In this document: in pieces, positions 59,319 through 64,000 of the stretch
How positions within the stretch are numbered: position 1 is the stretch's first letter
Layout of the letters: every line of letters begins with the position of its first letter
Assembly (NCBI GenBank): GCA_009193035.1
Contig: SWDT01000001.1
Location: 868,001 to 932,000 of the forward strand
DNA length: 64,000 bases
Reading direction: 5' to 3'
DNA from: Halicephalobus mephisto
Taxonomy: Eukaryota; Nematoda; Chromadorea; Rhabditida; Panagrolaimidae
Program-made: the position numbers and the translations under genes
The notes under the pieces: model-generated
Database searches by the model: none
Told to the model about the DNA's origin: nothing
Seen by the model: only the letters and a program-made list of their open reading frames with translations

Positions 59319-61286
59319 GGCAATAGTTAGGCTTGATTTTGTATTCACTACAAATCCGGAAATTTGTCAATGAGATCTTCTTTCCAAAGTCCTATTCTAG
59401 TTCAATAGTAGTTCATCCAACGACGGGCAATAAATCAGAAAAAAATCCAAAAACAAATGTCAAGGACGGAACAACAGCTCGTCAAACTCTGAACCTCTGA
59501 AGATTCTTGGCGGGTTTTTCTCAACGTTTCATTTTCCCTTTGAGACCTTGGGTGCGAGTCGAAGTCCTTCAAGCGCGCGCAATTTGAATCTGTGTTATGT
59601 TGATTACATTCCTCATAATTCTTAAAAAAACACGAAAAATATATTACGTCTTAAAACGTGGGAAATTTCGATTTTCTCGAGTATCAAAGGAAGCTGATGT
59701 TGTTTTAGTCCTATGAAACACAAAACTCGATAATAATCGTAATTTGAAGATGAAAATCAACTTTGAAAATCCTATCGTGAAGAAATTGCAAAAAAACAAT
59801 GATTGAAAATAATAACTTTTTTGATTTCGGATGAGTTTTTTCCACTAAGACCCTCAAAGACGAACTTTGTTGTAATATTGTAGATAATATAACTTAAACT
59901 TTATCCTGAAAGCTGAGTTATTTTAAAATGTATTTATTACGAAATAATTCTTCACTGAGCTGTATGGCAGTTGCTTCCTTTTGACCCGCACTGGTTTTGA
60001 AATTCTTTCAATTTTTTTCTTAATTAATATATAAAATTAATTTAATCATTGAGAATTTTATATAAAAACGAAAAAATTACACAAATCTTACGAAATAAAA
60101 GGTGTTGCTGATTTTGAAATTCTTCATTTTTAAATATTTTTTTCATAATTGACATATAAAATTGATTAAATTATAAAAATTAATATAAAAAATAAATATT
60201 ACGAAATAGGGAGAAGTAATTATCATACTGTACTTGATTTTTTGTTTTTGAAATGGATTAACGGTCGAAAAAACTTTAAATCGATCCATATTTTTTTATT
60301 TTAAATTTTTTATGTATAATATTCTACTATGACATCAGATTCAATGAGAATGATGACTTGTGTCCTTAGGGAAAATTTTAATTTTTTTATATTTATTATT
60401 TTTCCATAAATAACTTCGTTTTTTATTAATGCTTATTAATTTTTTTATATTTATTTAATAATGAATTTATGTCAGTTTATTTAAAGTTAGTTTTTTGAAG
60501 AAAAATGAAATTCAAAAGTTAGTTTAAAAAATTTAATTTTTAAAATGATCAAAAATCAGTCTTTTTAGAACACGTTATCACTTTTTTTTTGGACGATCGA
60601 TAACTACATCTGGAGATCTCTTGAATCAATTAATCTTTGTTTTATTCAATTAATTCGAATTTTGTGTGTAAAACCACCAAAATAATTATTAAATTTGATT
60701 ATTCATCACAGAACTGTCGATTTTCGAACTGAATTCGGATCGATTTCGAATTAATTCGAAAATCGAAAAAATCGAATTCAAGCCGAAGTATTCAGTTAGA
60801 ATTTGAAACTTCTGAACTTCGAACTCGAAGTGGTTCAAAATAAATTAAAATTGAAATTATTTGATTAGGATTTCTCCATTTTCGAATAGAATTTATTCAA
60901 TCCGAATTAGGATTATTAGAATTTCGAACTTGAATTTTTAAATTTGAATTTGATTTTTTCGATTTTTGAACTTAAATTAGTTCAAAATTAATTTGAATTC
61001 ACTTCGAAATTCGACAGTTCTGATTAGAACCCATTAATTTTTCCTAATATATAATTAAAATTTAAAAAGTAATTCAAATGTGAAATTTAGTTTTTCTCAA
61101 GTCTTTAGGACTTTATTGAACTGTTTTCAAAACAAGATATCAATATACGACTAGGTTAGATGTACAGTAATTGACCCGTACCGAATGTCTCTGGTTGGGG
61201 TTCTCAAGCCTTTATTCACTTTCCAAATGATAAAAACTGCAAAATGTTATTTCGATAAAGAACGAACCTCTATTGTACAAAATTTT
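59319..61286. other. intergenic DNA, MITE copy and TTCGAA-rich repeats
   Basis: 59955-60225 is a MITE-like copy (listed). 60650-61020 contains many GAATTCGAA/TTCGAATT-type words related to 27.9-28.1 kb. No gene is supported. Confidence 0.55.
59955..60225. repeat. MITE-like element, copy 4
   Basis: Left end CTGTATGGCAGTTGCTTCC is the inverted form of the family's right end; the interior has AATTTTATATAAAAACGAAA and ATATTACGAAATA; the right end (GAAGTAATTATCATACTGTA) is decayed. Confidence 0.6.
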
Positions 61287-62321
61287 TCAGAAACAGTTGG
61301 CAGCGAAAACTGTGTAGTCTTGTTCGAACGGGAAAAACGGATTTGTCGGAGAGATATTCGAGTAATCCAAACTTTGTTTAATTTCTTTGTTGAAATCTGG
61401 TTTTGTTTCCACGTTGATAGAGTCAGAATTCACTTCTAGTTTCAAACTTAGGTTTGAATTGTCCAAAACTGTATCGTCGTTGGATTCTTCGTTTTTTTTC
61501 GCTGATTCATATATCTTCTGTTCTTTTTTCTGACGTTTATAATGGTAGCGTTGATTTTGGAACCATGTTTTGATCTGAAAACTGATTCTTAAAGTTTAAA
61601 AATAAAAAATTCTTATTTAAAATTTGAAAATGAATGTTTTATTTAATTGTAATTAATTTAGTCGAATTTTTACTATTAAAAGTAGTTTTCTGATTAATTA
61701 GAATCAGACGGACTTGTTCGGAAAGTTATTTGGACAAACGAAATCAAACCTGAGCCGGTTTTAATCCAATCGTCGCTGCCAGAGTTTCCCGTTCTTGAGC
61801 GTTGAGGTACTTCTTGACTATGAACTGTTTCTTGAGTTCCGTGATTTGCTGTTGAGTGAAGATAACTCTTTCTTTCCGTCGGCCTCCAGAAACATCGAAA
61901 GATGTGTTACCGTAGTTCATGAGCAGATTCCCCATGTTCATGTTTGAAAAGTTCGTCGTCACTGAAAAAATGCAAAATTTATATATCCCGAATAAGATTA
62001 ATTTCAATAACGAATCTTGATGAAGGTAATAATCTTAAAAAACCCACAAAATTGAGGATTAGACGTGATAGATGGAGTAGTTGGATTGACGGAATTCCAC
62101 GGGGACAATTGAGGACTGAAATTGGCTGAATTAAATTCATTATTTATTTTTAAAAATCAAACTCACTTGAGATTCGTATTTCCTTGTTGATATCCAGGGA
62201 ACCTCGCCAGAAGGCCACTCATATAAGGAGGAACCCCCTCTGTTCGGCTCCACGGAACTCCCCCAGAAGCCACCGATACAGAAGGGAAACTAAATGACGA
62301 CGAAGTCTCTGGAGCAGTCAT
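61287..62321 (-). CDS. NK2-class homeodomain transcription factor
   Basis: Exons 62321-62167, 62115-62048, 61961-61750 and 61574-61287 give 240 residues. The homeodomain spans about residues 110-169 and is split by the last intron. It begins RRKERVIFTQQQITELKKQF and ends with TWFQNQRYHYKRQKKE; the Tyr after Arg in the recognition helix (QNQRY) is the hallmark of the NK2 class, which normally reads QNHRYK(M/C/L)KR. The N-terminal part is Ser/Pro-rich (MTAPETSSSFSFPS, then PPYMSGLLARFPGYQQGN). No TN motif is seen. It is probably a relative of the C. elegans ceh-22/24/27/28 group, but I cannot pick one. Confidence 0.88.
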
Positions 62322-62996
62322 CCTCAATAATTAAGAACTAAAACAAAATAAATAATAGAAATAATAAAATAAGAACTTTGATTTTCGTTGTTCCACCACT
62401 TGGGGTCACTCGCGAGCTCCGTTCAAGTCTGAAACACAGTAGGTCAAGTTCTTTTTTTCGTTTTTTTTACTTTTTTAACTGGTCTGTCGACTCGCGTTGG
62501 CTTTGCCCGCCAATTTAATTTTCTATAATGACATCAAAGCTTGTTTCAACTCCTTATCCTCAAATATTCCTGTTTTTTATATCAATTTTCGTCCTAGTCC
62601 ATGTCTAGTGAGTTCCCCTTCATTCGATCTTTATTATTTACTAAATCTCGAAGAAGTTGATTGTAATTTGGAATTTTTTATTAGAAAGTTGTAATTTTTA
62701 ATTTTTGTTTTACTTTATCCGTGATATATGAAGGTTGTCGATCAACTACAGTTCATGGAGAATAGACGCTTATGGCCAAGTTAGTAGTTGATATATCGAT
62801 GACTTCAATCCATCGACGAAATTTGTTAACTTTTATATAATCATTTCTGTCCTTATAAGAAATCAGAAACGATTCTCCAAGCAATAACGATCCTGAAATT
62901 ACTACAACCTCGGGAAAAGTAAAGATATGCAATTTATGACATAATTCTTAGAAATTCAAAAATTGAAAAAGCTGATATAACAAATACAAGTGGCGT
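62322..62996. other. intergenic DNA, no gene seen
   Basis: Upstream of the homeobox gene and downstream of the G-gamma gene. Confidence 0.5.
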
Positions 62997-63263
62997 TTAC
63001 AAAAGCATGCATTGAAAGTTGTTTTTGGGACGATAAGGGTTCATTTTGTCGCTTGCAAAACCATTGATCAAGTAATCATCCTTCTGGTATTCTTGAACGT
63101 ACCTGAAAACTAATAATTATCAAAATTGCTCCAAAAATTAAAATTACTTGATCAAATCGCTGGCACAAGCACTGACATAAGTGCGATTGATGTTTTTCTC
63201 GCGTCTGAGTTGTTCGACGACTTTGCGAGCTTGTTGAACACTGTGAATATCACGACCACTCAT
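62997..63263 (-). CDS. heterotrimeric G-protein gamma subunit
   Basis: Exons 63263-63148 and 63102-62997 give 73 residues, the normal size. It pairs with G-beta at the plasma membrane. The N-terminal helix SVQQARKVVEQLRREKNINR corresponds to the conserved ARKLVEQL...NIDR block, then VSACASDLIKYVQEYQKDDY, the conserved NP(Y/F)R in MNPYRPKNNF, and a C-terminal CMLL box, predicted to be geranylgeranylated. The gene is short and easily missed. The C. elegans counterparts are gpc-1 and gpc-2; this looks like the conventional type. Confidence 0.93.
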
Positions 63264-63592
63264 GATTAAAACCTAAATAGATATATTTTTAAATTTTAAT
63301 AAAAATCAAAACGCGATGCATTGTGAGGAAAGGACCTAGAACACACTCGCGAGTCTAGTCAGGGAACACACAGACGTTCAATGTATTTCCCTGGAACAGC
63401 CGGACAAGTCCGAAATCTAAGCGACGAAACAGCTCTATAGCGAAAAATATCATTCAAAAAATTCCCAAAATTCCACCGACAATCTCCCGAAAACCAAAAT
63501 AACTATTGGCTAAAATACCAAACAAAATAAAATAATTAAATTTAAAAAATTTTTTATAATTTTTGCAAATAAATAAAATTATCCAATTGACC
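63264..63592. other. intergenic DNA, no gene seen
   Basis: About 330 bp between the DDRGK1 stop and the G-gamma start on the same strand. Confidence 0.5.
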
Positions 63593-64000
63593 CTAGTTGT
63601 CCGTTCTTGATTCAAACGAAATAAGTTGATTACTGTAATCCGCAAGGTCCTGAAGACTGATCCTTCCGCGTTGATTGATGAACTTGGCCACAGCAGCCAT
63701 TTCCTCCTCAGACACGTAGATGAACTTCCCACGGTCATCAAACACACCCGTAAGGACTTCATTATCTAAGAAAAATTTAATTTTCTCAATAGCCGATTCC
63801 ACATCAAGCTGGAAACGAGGAGCAAGTTCGTCGAGATAAACAACTTTACTTTTTTTAATGAAATCGACAAAGTTCTTCAGCATGTTCTCTTTCTCCTCCT
63901 CTGATTTCGCGTCTTGTCCTTCTCCTTCGACGACAAAGGATTCTTTTAGCTGAAATGAGGAGTTAAGGACTATCAAAGGAGACAACTACTCACCCTCAGG
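63593..64000 (-). CDS. DDRGK1: DDRGK domain-containing protein 1 (UFBP1), 3' part
   Basis: DDRGK1 anchors the UFL1 ufmylation ligase to the ER membrane. The last exon (63949-63593) and the final 7 bp of the previous exon (64000-63994) are in the window. The PCI/winged-helix C-terminal domain is clear: KKSKVVYLDELAPRFQLD, VLTGVFDDRGKFIYVSEEEM (with the family signature DDRGKFIY) and FINQRGRISLQDLADYSNQL. The N-terminal membrane anchor and coiled coil lie beyond the window. Confidence 0.96.

Noticed and set aside
1..64000. tRNA, rRNA, spliced-leader RNA and CRISPR features
   Set aside because: I looked for tRNA B-box words, SL1-like leader text and regular spaced repeats and saw none; a covariance search would settle small RNA genes.

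Overview
This window is an AT-rich nuclear contig from a chromadorean (rhabditid-like) nematode. The evidence is introns of about 40-50 bp ending in TTTTCAG or TTTTTAG, acceptor-like sites just upstream of many start codons (likely spliced-leader acceptors), a tandem family of nematode-type DUF19 secreted proteins, and the rpl-20/cyc-2 gene pair that is also adjacent in C. elegans. The species cannot be named from the sequence.

Layout. 1-164: 5' exon of an unidentified minus-strand gene. 165-8.4 kb: gene desert of AT-rich minisatellites and MITE-like pieces. 8.75-10.7 kb: rabx-5 (Rab5 GEF), head to head with an SLC25A15-type mitochondrial ornithine carrier (11.1-12.1 kb). 12.3-15.1 kb: a KSR pseudokinase/scaffold. 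16.8-18.9 kb: NADPH-cytochrome P450 reductase. 19.5-23.2 kb: a secretory-pathway protein with twelve CKYRxSCY repeats. 25.1-27.9 kb: a MUT-7-like protein whose exonuclease site is degenerate. 28.2-29.4 kb: a dead mariner transposon with intact termini. 29.75-32.05 kb: Egalitarian. 32-37.3 kb: repeat-rich, no gene. 37.4-38.8 kb: CRELD with two alternative last exons (membrane or soluble). 38.9-40.5 kb: Mediator MED4, head to head with CCDC51/MITOK (40.7-41.9 kb). 42.1-44.3 kb: a protein with a possible COR-like domain. 44.3-48.5 kb: repeats including a large tandem array. 48.5-49.6 kb: rpl-20 and cyc-2 (likely operon). 50.1-51.7 kb: SGF29. 52.06-52.36 kb: a small neuropeptide precursor. 52.5-57.9 kb: four tandem DUF19 secreted-protein genes. 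58.5-59.3 kb: an unrecognised gene. 61.3-62.3 kb: an NK2-class homeobox gene. 63.0-63.3 kb: a G-protein gamma subunit. 63.6-64.0 kb: the 3' end of DDRGK1.

Most genes are unrelated housekeeping or signalling genes. The functional grouping visible is the rpl-20/cyc-2 pair and the DUF19 cluster, where each of the four genes has a WGATAR site 77-89 bp before its ATG. Mobile and repeat DNA fills the spaces: one mariner, a MITE-like family whose right half has expanded into tandem arrays, a 286 bp element almost identical in the introns of two genes, and an approximately 80 bp dispersed repeat. Exon junctions were deduced by hand from GT/AG sites, reading frame and family similarity, and all totals are divisible by three; none has been checked against transcripts.
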